64,000 nucleotides of DNA, from the NCBI GenBank assembly GCA_016858145.1, contig JAEHOE010000165.1:124001-188000 (forward strand), in the 5' to 3' direction. Positions 20,775 through 30,869 of the stretch are shown piece by piece. Made by a program: the position numbers and the translations under genes. Each line of letters starts with the position of its first letter. Position 1 is the first letter of the stretch. The DNA comes from Edaphochlamys debaryana (taxonomy: Eukaryota; Chlorophyta; Chlorophyceae; Chlamydomonadales). The notes under the pieces are model-generated. The model was not told the DNA's origin and made no database searches. It saw only the letters and a list, made by a program, of their open reading frames with translations.

Positions 20775-23102
20775 GGATCACAGCGGGAGGTTCTGCCGGG
20801 TTGGGTGGCCAGGGGGCCGCCTGAGAGCTTGTAGAGCTTGCGAAGGGGGGGGATCGGAGGCCTGGCACGGGAGCAGTCGCCGGGGTGGGTGGTTGGCGGG
20901 TAGAGGCCACGGCCTGAGGCCTGGCTGGCTTGGAGGTGGACGCGAAAGTGGCGCAGCAGGGGTCAGCGGCGGGCTCGGCGCAATGGCAGGACTGGACCGA
21001 TAGATTCATCCGGGACCAACCATGGTTCAGCTGGGGCCGGCCCTGCCTAGGAAGGCGTGGACGGGGCGGTCGTAGGCTAAGGTGGACGGGGCATATATAC
21101 CGGCGCCGGGTGCTGTCACCGCAGGTGCCACGTGCCAGGGTGGTCAGGGCCAAGCCGGGACCATACAGAAATGATGAGGGGTTGCGGCGTATTGTTGGGC
21201 ACGGGACCAGGCACTGAGCTGCAGGGAAGTAAGGTGGCGAGGGGGCGAGGGATGCACACGAGTGTTGGGGCTTGCGTGCTTGGCGTCGGCGCGTGGTTGG
21301 ATCTTATAACCGGCTGGTCCGTCGTTGGACCTCCCCGCTATATATCGGCTGGTTGAGGCTGACGACGTACCGTATGTCATTCAGCTCCCCTGTGTTCATT
21401 TGCGCTCCTTTCTCCGCAGCCACGAAGAGCCGCGTCCATTAGGCCACGAGATGTATGTCTCTCCCATTCACGCCTCTTGCAGCCGAATTGCGACCGAACC
21501 TGGCTGACGTGCCCCAGGACAAGGTGTCACGGTGCCCGTTTTCCCAATTGACCCTGTTTCCGCGCTGCATCTGTCTGGTAAGGTGCGACGAGCAATCTTA
21601 CGTGTGCGAGGTAGAGGAGAAACAGCTGGCATGGGAGCTGAGTCTGTTGTGGGCCTCAGGGGGGGAGCACCGCGAAGAGCACCGAGGACGGCGACCTAAG
21701 TAAGCCGTAAAGCTTTCTGGACCTCGGGGTGCAAAGTCCCAAGGGACTGTGTGGTTGCAGCTGCCCACTTAGCCACTCGAGCCCGCCGCTCCTGGGGGTA
21801 ATACGTGCGTGCATGCATGGCATGTGTCAGTCGAGTCATCAACCCGCAGTCAACTGCCTCTCAACCTGCCGCCGCCCTCGCTTCAGACAACTGTAACACC
21901 GAGAACCAGCTGCATGCTATTGGGACTGATGACTACGCCTGACAACTACGTACGCGCTCCTCCGCTCAGCGCTAGGTTTTTGACGTTTTTGAGGTTGCTC
22001 TGATCTGGCCCCACCAATACGTGTATGTTAAGTAGCTGCAGTCGAGGAATGGTTCACAGCTCCTATAGGACGCTGCCCATACATCCGTCCATCCACTACT
22101 GCCCATCCGTCCATCCAGCGGTACGTGCCAGTCTAGCCAGAGGGGTTGAGTACTCAACTAGTCATGAGTTGACTCAACTGCCTGCTCCGAGCTGCCGCTC
22201 AGCTTGCATGCCCTCGTTGCAAACTTCGCCATCTAGAAAGCGTGCAACGCTTCTGACCAATAAAGACCGGGCAGGCATAGATTAGACATAAACATTGCTG
22301 GCGGGTAGGGTGGGCAGAAACTGCATGTGACACACGCGTGTGACTAGTGTGACCGTGCGGGGGTTTTGGGCATAAAATTTCCAGGCGCAGCCCCCTCAAG
22401 CGTAGCTGAGGTAATGTTTGACACCTCACTCGCTCGCAGCGAGCGAGGGCGCTGCTGCTGCTGCATGCCCATCCATCCCCAATTGGCCTCTGTGAGTAAC
22501 TTGCCCCATTTGCGTACGCTTGGTTGCTCCTCACAATAAGTGACACGCCCTTGTCTCCGCGACAAGCGGCTGCTGCACGGATTGTCGCGGCTGTCGGCGG
22601 CTCGCTTCGCTAGCTCTTCCATCCCACCTTAGGGCCAGTGGAAACCGCTTCTCCTGGAGCCTACCGCCTCGGCCCCGACGCATGCCGCCGCACGAGTCCC
22701 GGGTCTCGCCAGCCGCGCCAGGCAACACACGCGGGAGGGCGCGAGGTCGTGGCATGCTATACACTGTCATTAAGAGCAACACGCTAAGCAGCACCAGTGT
22801 TTAAGTGTGACGGGGGGGGCGCATCCTAATTTACTTGACATTCGTCTATGGACGCGCACCGCGCGCTGCGTAAAGCTAGGTGATCTGTCCTGTCTTCGCC
22901 TACACAAGACAACTATGGACCTTTTGCGCGCTTTCCACGGGGGTGAGGACTACGTTGAAAGGGATCGTACGCGAGGGGGAAATTGTGGGCGCGCTTCTCA
23001 ACTGCGAAGTGGGAGCGCATCCAACACACATAGAACCTTAGACATGCATACGTAGTCCACTGTAGGTCGTAATGGTTCCTTTCTGACGGTCGCTCTCCAA
23101 AA
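20775..23102. other. Gene-poor spacer
   Basis: No gene recognised. Seen here: a plus-strand TGTAA at 21892-21896 (possible but distant poly(A) signal of the HMG gene), TATA-like runs near 21091 and 21341, CCATCCGTCCATCCA-type short repeats near 22068-22118, and a perfect 9-bp inverted repeat with a 1-nt centre near 22429-22447. Confidence 0.4.
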
Positions 23103-24245
23103 ATGTCTTACGTTCTGCCCCCGGGCCAACACAATGGGGCTTACGGTGGCCCCGATAACATGCCAAGTCAGTCTCTCAATGGAGGCTCGCCTTGGCCGGG
23201 ACCCTACGGGCTGCCCTCGGCCGGAAGCTTGGCATTCGGGGTGCTACACCCTTTGTTTGACCACGGTCTAGGCCAGCCAGCTCAGCCGCGCAGCGCACGT
23301 AACAGCTACTGCATTGGCCCAGGGAGCTTCGTAGAGTTCGAGCAGCAGACGATCCGGTGCTGGTGGCCTGGCGCTTGAGCGCCCGCGCGCTTAGAGACCT
23401 CGACCTCCACCTCTCTCGGAGGCGCATGACGTACACTTACTTCTGCGACATGCTCTGCAAGTACTGGGTGGAGAACAAGCGCCTGGGCGTGCCGACAGTG
23501 CTGCTGCAGGGGGGCATCCGCCGAGGAGGTCATTAAACGGTGGGTGCAGGAACATTTACGCACAGCTGGGGGGGAGCTTGTCTGTGGAGTTAATGGCATT
23601 GGAACGGTGCGGTAGGGTGCGCGTGCAGTCTAACTCAACCCCTAACAACCGCCCTCCCCCGCCCCGCGCCTCCTCCACAAACGCCTCGGCAGGGAGGCGG
23701 CGCCCAAGAAGGCCGGCAAGAAGAAGGCCACGTCGGCTGCAACCGAGGAGGCTGCCCACGATAGGAACCGCCGCACGAGCAGCTGCAGCACGGCACCCCA
23801 GCCCCTTGGCACCCCGGCGCCCGCAGCGCTCGGCCGGGCCCCGGCTGGTCGGCCCGGCGCTGCCGCTGGCGGCACCACACCCTACCGCTGGCGGCACCGC
23901 ACCGCACCGCTGGCGACACCGCTGGCGGCAACGGCGGCCAGCCCGTCGGATACCTCCGCGCCGCTCCCATCGTCGGCACCCCGGCGCCCACGGCGCTCGG
24001 CCGGGCCCCGGCTGGTCAGCCCGGCGCCGCGGATGGAAGCAATGGCTGAGCTGGAACAGGAGCAGGCGCGGTGGGAGCAGGAGCGGGCGCGGGAGCTGGC
24101 GGAGCAGCGGGTGCAGGGGGCGCGGGAGCTGGCGGAAGAGGAGCGGGAGCAAGGAGGCCGGAGGCGGAAGGCCAGCCAGGCGGGCCTCCAGCAACAGTCG
24201 CTGCCCAAGCGCCCGCCCTCGGCGCGCCGCGCCGGCGGTGCCTAA
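23103..24245 (+). other. Unrecognised ORF remnants
   Basis: Three plus-strand open pieces follow each other in different frames. 23103-23378 is a 91-codon ORF beginning MSYVLPPGQHNGAYGG. Around 23350-23535 is a piece with MTYTYFCDMLCKYWVENKR. The third, ending at 24243, is charged and coiled (MEAMAELEQEQARWEQERAR). The first two overlap in neighbouring frames, which suggests a frameshift in an old coding sequence. They may be parts of a mobile element or a degraded gene; no family is recognised. Confidence 0.25.
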
Positions 24246-24324
24246 GTGGCGAGGGGTTTTGGTGCAGGGTCTCAGGGCCGGTGGGGGTGGGGGGGGGCGA
24301 GTGCGCCGCGGGGGGCTGACAGAG

Positions 24325-24473
24325 CGGGACCGGGACGGGGCCGGGACGGGACCGGGACGGGGCCGGGACGGGACCGGGACGGGGCCGGGACGGGGCCGGG
24401 ACGGGACCGGGACGGGGCCGGGACGGGACCGGGACGGGGCCGGGACGGAGCCGGGACGGGCCGGGACGGGGCC
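24325..24473 (+). repeat. 11-bp minisatellite CGGGACGGGRC, about 13 copies
   Basis: Units CGGGACGGGGC and CGGGACGGGAC alternate with few errors. The strand asymmetry (G-rich on plus) could favour G-quadruplexes. Confidence 0.92.
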
Positions 24474-24504
24474 GGTACTTGACTACGGTCATTGGCGCGG
24501 ACGA

Positions 24505-24560
24505 GGGTCGTTAACCGCGGTGGGTCGTTAACCGCGGTGGGTCGTTACCCACGATGGGTC
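24505..24560 (+). repeat. 17-bp tandem repeat, three units plus part
   Basis: The unit GGGTCGTTAACCGCGGT is repeated twice exactly, then in a diverged third copy and a partial fourth. It lies 30 bp after the 11-bp minisatellite. Confidence 0.85.
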
Positions 24561-25150
24561 GTCAGGTTGTAACGATTGTTGGAAAGCTGACCCCTCCTTG
24601 ACGTCGACCTGACTACTCCTTGACACCGATCTGACTATCTTGTTGACTACTGTGCCTCGTTGACGGGGTCGTTGTTGCTGACTATAGGGGGTGACCCCAG
24701 TTTGGCTGCTATAGGGCTGGGGAGGAGTTTCACGCCTCCGCGGCATTTGTCCGCATGGCTGACGGGTGCACTTCTGCCCTCTTCTGCCTCCGCGTCGTCC
24801 CTATGCGAGACACCCCGGTATCTGGGACCCTAGCGTGCAACGGATTATTGCGTCAGCAGCGCAGGCAGAAACACTACAGCGTAGGCTCACTGCTGACAAC
24901 CCTATGTATATACAGAGACAAGTAGCAGAGCACCAGAGAATGCTGAATGTTCGCTGTATGTTCGCGCACACAGCTCGCGGTTGTTGTGAGGCGTGCACAA
25001 GCAGATAGACGCGGGGTACTCTATTGTATTGAAAGCGAGTAAACAATAGTTCTGAAAATGAGTTTACTTAAGCAGCAGCTGCTGGTGGGCGGGCGTGACG
25101 GTGTACAACGACCGCCGCGTGATGATGCGACCGCGATGATGACTTCGAAT

Positions 25151-25268
25151 GCCTCGGGGCAGCGGGAGCCTGCCCCGGGGCAGCGGGGGACTGCCCCGGG
25201 GCAGCCGCCGTCCACTGCCCGAGGCAGTCGGCGACTGCCCCGGGGCAGCCGGCCACCGCCCGGGGCAG
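25151..25268. repeat. Palindrome array A: CTGCCCCGGGGCAG every ~21 bp
   Basis: The 14-bp perfect palindrome occurs at 25170, 25191 and 25235, with near copies at 25151, 25215 and 25257. Spacers are unrelated but similar in length, so the period is 20-24 bp. Confidence 0.92.
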
Positions 25269-25504
25269 TCAGGAGCATGTCTGCGGTTTATGCAGCGAGG
25301 TCAAGTTCTTGCATTTAGAACGAAAGAGTTATGCAAGACAATGAGCTCGATGCCAAGAGCGAGACGCTGAGGCATCCCCAGGAACGTAAATGTCGGGCCA
25401 GGGAAGTCTCTGCCTCCCCACAGGACGCGTCACGCGTTGTGCAAAAACACGTTTCTTTGCAGAGAAAGTTCCTGCGGTCTTGCAAAAGGAGCAGGGTCCT
25501 CGGA

Positions 25505-25665
25505 CTGCCCCGGCGGGGCGCTCGGCAACTGCCCCGGGGCACTCCCAACTGCCCCGGGGCAGTGCGAGGCTGCCCCGGGGCAGTCCCCAGCTGCCCCGGG
25601 CAAGTCCGAACTGCCCCGGGCAAGTCCGAACTGCCCCGGGCAAGTCTCAGGCTGCCCCAGAGCCC
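25505..25665. repeat. Palindrome array B: the same motif, eight copies, ~20.5-bp period
   Basis: Copies start at 25505, 25529, 25549, 25570, 25591, 25611, 25631 and 25652. Those at 25549 and 25570 are perfect palindromes; others have small changes (GGGCAAG in place of GGGGCAG). A 236-bp unique segment separates it from array A. Confidence 0.92.
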
Positions 25666-26103
25666 TTGCTCGTACATTTGTCGCAGGTTGTCGCTTCCAT
25701 AATGGTCGCATTGCTCTCTGAATAGTATATACTTCTATACTTGTGCTTCCATGTATTCGGCTTGTCCCCCTGCCGGTGTGGCGAAGCACCAGGCGCTTAC
25801 ACGCCGCTCTTGCATGCCTTACATGCCGCCGACCTCGCGGCAACACCCGACTCAGCCAGTGTACAAGGAAGCGCAGCCCCAAGCTTCACACTCCTTCGTC
25901 TGACGACGCTGACAGTGAGTGTGTGATGTTGTTCATTCGCATGCATGTCACAGCAACGCTGCGGCCAGGCGCGTTCAACGCGCGAGTGACTGCTTGTGAC
26001 AGCTGCTATGATGTCATAGCTGTCGCCTGCATCTCAAACAAGGGCATACTAGGAGGGCCGAACGCGGAGGGACGTGAGGATGATGGGCGGTCCCCGCCCC
26101 TGC

Positions 26104-26863
26104 TGCTCGTCGGCCCCCTATCCCTCTGCCGCTGCCCCTACGCCGCCCCGCCCCGTCCTCATCAAGCGCACCCACCATCCACCCCTCCTCCTCCCCACGT
26201 CCCCTCTTCCCCTCCTCCACCATCCTCTCGGGTCCCCCCCCCCCGTCCGGCCCTCCTGCGTGCCTCCTTCTTACCCCTTCATCCTCCTCACCCGCCCACG
26301 TCCGCCCTGACCTCCTCTCCAGCCCCCCTCCACCCCTCCACCGGCCCCCAGCCCCCCGCCGTCCCCCCGGCCCCCCCGCACCCCCTCTTCCTTCGCCCAC
26401 AGACCCCGCCCCCTTCCTTCTCACGCCGCCGATCCACCCTCTGACCCCTCTCCGCCGCCGCCCCCGCCATTTCTCCCCCCCTCTATCTCCCCCCCGCCGT
26501 ACCCCCCACTCCCCCCACCCCGCCCCCCGTCGGCCCCCAACGCTCCACCGCCGTCCGTCTACCACCCACCGATGCCCCTGCGTCCCCACCGCCACCGTCT
26601 GTCGAGTCTACCCCGCCGCTCCCCTCCCGTCCCTTACCCCCAAGCCACCTCCCCGCCGGCCCCCACTCCTCCGTTCCCCGTTCACCGCCCCCCATCCCCC
26701 CGCCTGCCCTCATCCGACCCCCATCCCCCACCGCTCCTCGTCGGCCTCCTATCCCTCTGCCGCCGCCCCTACGCCGCCCCGCCCCGTCCTCATCAAGCGC
26801 ACCCACCACCCACCCTCCCCTCTTCCCCTCCTCCACCATCCTCTCGGGTCCCCCCCCCCGCCC
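26104..26863 (+). repeat. Direct repeat of ~130-140 bp in a C-rich block
   Basis: 26104-26245 and 26733-26863 share long identical runs (TATCCCTCTGCCG, CCCCGTCCTCATCAAGCGCA, CTCCACCATCCTCTCGGGTC). The ~490 bp between are also C/T-dominated. The block lies just upstream of the LINE fragment and may be part of the element. Confidence 0.8.
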
Positions 26864-27102
26864 GACCCTCCTCCGCCACTCTGGCTTTCCATTCAGCCCC
26901 CATGTCCCTCACCGTAATCGTGGCGCAATTCACCATGCTTCGCCTTCTTCATTCCCTACGCTCGCTTGATCGCACATCCCGCCGGCCCCATGCAACCACA
27001 TGCACACGCCGGCCTTGACTCCTGCCGAGGATCCAGCCCTGCGCTTCTCGTTACGGTACTCCTCTGCTCCATCGAGCGGCCGTCCTTTGTGGCCGTCCCA
27101 CG

Positions 27103-27740
27103 GTGAGCAAAACGCACGAGGGGAGAGGCCAGGCAGATCGATGGCCGGGGTCACTGAGCCGCACGGGAGGGCCCCGACTGGCTCATGTGCTCGACGTAGA
27201 GTGGGTTCTGGATGCGTTTCGGCACCGTTTGATGGCGGAGTGGACGGGGCCGCAGGAGCACTCGGATCCCCGCACTTGGACTGGGGAAGGAGTGACGCTA
27301 TGCCGGTACAGCGCTTGGATGAAGGCTGATGGAGCTGCGCGGTATCTTCGTTCTGCTTTGCCTCTTGAGCATATGCGTGCAATTGCGAGGTTCAGGGTGT
27401 GCGTTTGGCCTTTGGCCGTTTCCCGTAATGCCAATCGATTGCAGTGGTCAGAGCGTGTGTGCAAGATGTGCCATCAAGGTGTGGAAGATGAGCTTCATGT
27501 TTTGTTCGAGTGTGAGGGCTATGAGCAAATTCGACAAGAGTCTGATTTGTGCTTCCATGGAGCGAGGTGATGTGGGTTCCTTTTGGCAGCAATGTCCACG
27601 TGCTCTTGGGCGCTTCTTCCATCGGGTCTTACAGTGGAGAGCTAGTCGTATCTGAGTCTTTGGTGTGCCCCGACTCTGGCCCTAACGGAGCGTGCGGGTT
27701 GGGTCAAACACCTGTAACATCTGTCTGTCTGTCTGACTGG
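27103..27740 (+). mobile_element. 3' end of a LINE (non-LTR) retrotransposon, frameshifted
   Basis: The open frame 27103-27570 ends with the zinc-finger-like C-terminus common to L1-type polymerases: ARFRVCVWPLAVSRNANR, then CKMCHQGVEDELHVLFECEGYEQIR. The expected final helix continues in another frame (27549-27655: FWQQCPRALGRFFHRVLQWR, stop), so a frameshift lies near 27550-27570. A TGTAA at 27714-27718 and a (TCTG)n microsatellite at ~27721-27737 look like the 3' terminus. The reverse transcriptase domain itself is absent, so this is a 5'-truncated dead copy. Confidence 0.75.
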
Positions 27741-28574
27741 GACATGGCGGACCCCGAGCGATCTTGGCTCAGTTGGCAGCGTGGTTGCACATCCCTGTCC
27801 GTACTGATGATTAGGCGTGTCAACACCGCGCGCCCAGCCCTCGCCTGCATCACAGGCGCCCCCTCTCCGCCACTCACCGCCCGTCCGTCGTTCACCCTTG
27901 CTTCTTTCCCCTCCACCACCAACACCCCCCCCCTCTTGCCCCTTCCTCCCAGCCGACACCGTCCACCGAGTCAACCCCGCTGCCCCCCCGCCGTCCCTTA
28001 CCACCAATCCAACCCCCGCCGGCCCCACCCCTCTGTACCCCGTTCGCCGCCCCCATTTTCCTGCCCGCGCTCAGCCAAGCCCCAGGCGCCCAGGAGTTCC
28101 CAAGCGCCGGCTGCGCCCAGCAGTGTAGATGGGTGTAGATGGGGAATTTCGGGGCCAGGGGTAGGTCATCACCCATACTAGAGGTACATGGCTGTTGCGA
28201 AACGAAATTTGGGTAAGGGGTCAGTAATGTGGTCGCTTGGAGCTCTGCCTGGAACCTCTCCCCCTGTCGACTTGCATGCACCTCACCGGTACTACCTTAC
28301 TCGTCAGTAATAATGGCCGTCCCGCAATACCTTAGCAGCCTAGCAGCAGCCGCACAGCTGAGGCTCTGCTGCCCCTCAACCCCTGAAAGCAGCTCACACG
28401 CATTTCCCCAGTATCCCCAGGAGCTTGTGTTGCACCAGCTTAAATGCTCCTGCATAAGATCTTGGCGCCCATGCATACAGCCGCGCGGCTTCTGACAAAA
28501 GCTCCCCGTGCCAGGAGGTCTGGCAAGGTGGACACACATATTTGTTCCTGCCGGCAGGGAGCCGACCCTCTACT
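27741..28574. other. C-rich block and spacer
   Basis: 27835-28070 resembles the C-rich sequence at 26580-26720 (shared CCGTCCCTTACC, CGCCGGCCCC and CCCCGTTC pieces). The LINE fragment is thus flanked by related blocks. No gene recognised. Confidence 0.4.
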
Positions 28575-29235
28575 GGAGGTCGCCACAGCAAGCCCCAACG
28601 CAGGGGCAACGCCAAGCGACCAGGGGCCGTGGGCACAGCACTAGGCTCCTGCCGTGCCGCCTCTGGAGGTCGCCACAGCAAGCCCCAACGCAGGGGCAAC
28701 GCCAAGCGACCAGGGGCCGTGGGCACAGCCCTAGGCTCCTGCCGTGCCGCCTCTGGAGGTCGCCACAGCAAGCCCCAACGCAGGGGCAACGCCAAGCGAC
28801 CAGGGGCCGTGGGCACAGCACTAGGCTCCTGCCGTGCCGCCTCTGGAGGTCGCCACAGCAAGCCCCAACGCAGGGGCAACGCCAAGCGACCAGGGGCCGT
28901 GGGCACAGCACTAGGCTCCTGCCGTGCCGCCTCTGGAGGTCGCCACAGCAAGCCCCAACGCAGGGGCAACGCCAAGCGACCAGGGGCCGTGGGCACAGCC
29001 CTAGGCTCCTGCCGTGCCGCCTCTGGAGGTCGCCACAGCAAGCCCCAACGCAGGGGCAACGCCAAGCGACCAGGGGCCGTGGGCACAGCACTAGGCTCCT
29101 GCCGTGCCGCCTCTGGAGGTCGCCACTGCAAGCCCCAACGCAAGGGCAACGCCAAGCGACCAGGGGCCGTGGGCACAGCCCTAGGCTCCTGCCGTGCCGC
29201 CTCTGGAGGTCGCCACAGCAAGCACCAACGCAGGT
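28575..29235 (+). repeat. 90-bp minisatellite, 7.3 units
   Basis: Units start at 28575, 28665, 28755, 28845, 28935, 29025, 29115 and (partial) 29205. They are almost identical; one site alternates (GCACAGCACTAGG or GCACAGCCCTAGG). As 90 is a multiple of three, the frame stays open throughout (30-residue unit containing RHSKPQRRGNAKRPG) and joins the frame of the downstream CBM14-type gene. Confidence 0.97.
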
Positions 29236-29305
29236 TGGCTGCTGGCAGCTCTAGGCACAGCACGGGCTCACTAATCGATCGCTGCTTGGCTGGGTGCACT
29301 TGCAG

Positions 29306-30779
29306 CATTGGCATTGGCGCCGTTGTCGACCTCGAGGACGTGATCACGCTGGATGCTGCCAGCATCGCCATCGACCTATACACCACAAAGGTTTGTTGTG
29401 AATCATGCTGTGGCTCCACAGCCCTGCTGTGCTTAACTTCAGGCCCAGACGCACAGATAAACGGAATCTGTGTAATCTGTGTACTCATGTTATGCGTGCA
29501 GTCGAACTTTGCGCTCAGCCTCAAGGGGTCAATCCTGACTGTTGAGGTCAACATCGATGCGAGCATCACTCCGAGCGCTAGCCTAACGTCGATACAGTCA
29601 TATGTATCGGAAGCAGTCACCTCGTTTTACAAGGATGCTGTCAATGAAATCACGAGCGTTCTCGACAGTGGGTCGTCTGGGCACGTAGCAGCGAGCTAAG
29701 CGAGCTGGCCGGTGTCCCTGTAGTCCCTGCTGATGAACCTCAAACGCTCGCGCGTTGTGTGCCCACCACGAGCTTGCTGGAAGCAGTACTACACTCCAGA
29801 TACCATGAGTTATGACTATACGAGTTTCTCGTGCCCTCCTGGCTCGGATTATTATTTATCACCCACAAATGCCGCTCGCTGGGGGTGCTACGTACCCTGC
29901 AAAGCGAACTACAAGCGTGAGTGTTAACAGTGCTTGTAGCTAGATAGCGTGGCTGTGTCTGCAAAGTCCCCAAAATTTTGGTCGTGTATACTGCTGTATG
30001 TTGCAGGGGGCGACACTGATAAGACATACTGCTGGCAAGATAGCTGCCCAGCCGGCCTGACGAACTGCTTCAAGGGCACCTTCTGCTCGCCGACAGGCTC
30101 CTGTTTGGAGATTGGTGGGGCCGTGGCCGATACCAAGTGGTGCCCAGATCGGCCAGCGACAGGCCGCCGCCGTGAGCTTGATGCCGGGAGCACCACCACA
30201 AGCAGCAAGTGCGCCAGTGACCCCATGACCGCGGACTGCTTCTGCTTGGACAAGCCCGATGGCCAGTACGTCAATCCGTGGAAGCCCGGACACGGGATTA
30301 TCTGCTATCACCCGGATGCTTTCCCCATCAAGTGCCCCAAGGGCTACACCTTTATCCCTGATGCTTCGCCGCCCTGCCAGCCCTCCACCCGCCGCACGCT
30401 CACCAATGCCGCCACGCCTTCGGCCACAGCCGAAGCCGCCATTCATTGCACCGATGAGTCCGCGGATTGCTTCTGCCAGGGCAAGCCAAACGGCCAGTAC
30501 AAAAACCCGTGGAAGCCTGGACATGGGATCATCTGCTTTGCTCCCAACACCTTCTCCATCACGTGCCCCGATGGCCAGGATTTCGAGGCCGGGTTCAACC
30601 CGCCCTGCCAATCGATATCGAAGGTCCAGCTGCCGGCTGTGCGGCGCCTTGCGGAGTTCTCCACCGTCACTGGAGGCGATGAGTGCACGGCGGGCACCCA
30701 GACGGCAGAGTGCTTCTGTCGCGGAAAGCCGGATGGCCAGTACGTGAACCCGTGGTTCCCGGGCAAGGGCATCATATGA
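29306..30779 (+). CDS. Cysteine-rich protein with CBM14-like (chitin-binding) modules; 5' end unresolved
   Basis: Coding pieces follow in order: ~29306-29390 and 29502-~29684 (LSLKGSILTVEVNIDASITP, unknown fold), ~29780-29924 (SFSCPPGSDYYLSP, CYVPCKANYKR, ending at a GTGAGTGT donor), and from ~30007 after ttgcag to TGA 30777-30779. The last exon has three cysteine modules of the form DCFC-x-KPDGQYVNPW-x-PGHGIIC...CP-x-G-x-F...PPCQ (from ~30235, ~30465 and ~30708). These recall CBM14/peritrophin-A domains that bind chitin-like glycans outside the cell. The third module is broken by the in-frame TGA, yet its second half continues in frame to TAG 30867-30869. No start or signal peptide could be placed; the minisatellite upstream may have disrupted it. 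Function is inferred only from the cysteine pattern. Confidence 0.5.
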
Positions 30780-30869
30780 TGCATCTGCCTTGCCCCCAAC
30801 GCCTTCTCTATCAGGTGCCCGCATGGCTACACGTTCCAGCCCGGTGCTAGTCCGCCATGCCAGCCCTAG

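Noticed and set aside
22068..22118. CCATCC/CCGTCC short repeats as a telomere-like tract
   Set aside because: They do not match the TTTTAGGG algal telomere unit and are too short.
28575..29235. Could the regular 90-bp array be a CRISPR?
   Set aside because: Units are contiguous with no unique spacers, and the host is a eukaryote.
28394..29620. Long minus-strand open frame across the minisatellite
   Set aside because: It is open only because the 90-bp unit has no stop in that frame; nothing outside the repeat supports it.
30777..30779. In-frame TGA as a selenocysteine codon
   Set aside because: The other modules have no extra residue there, and the palindrome explains the TGA as a template-switch insertion; no SECIS-like structure was looked for beyond a visual check.
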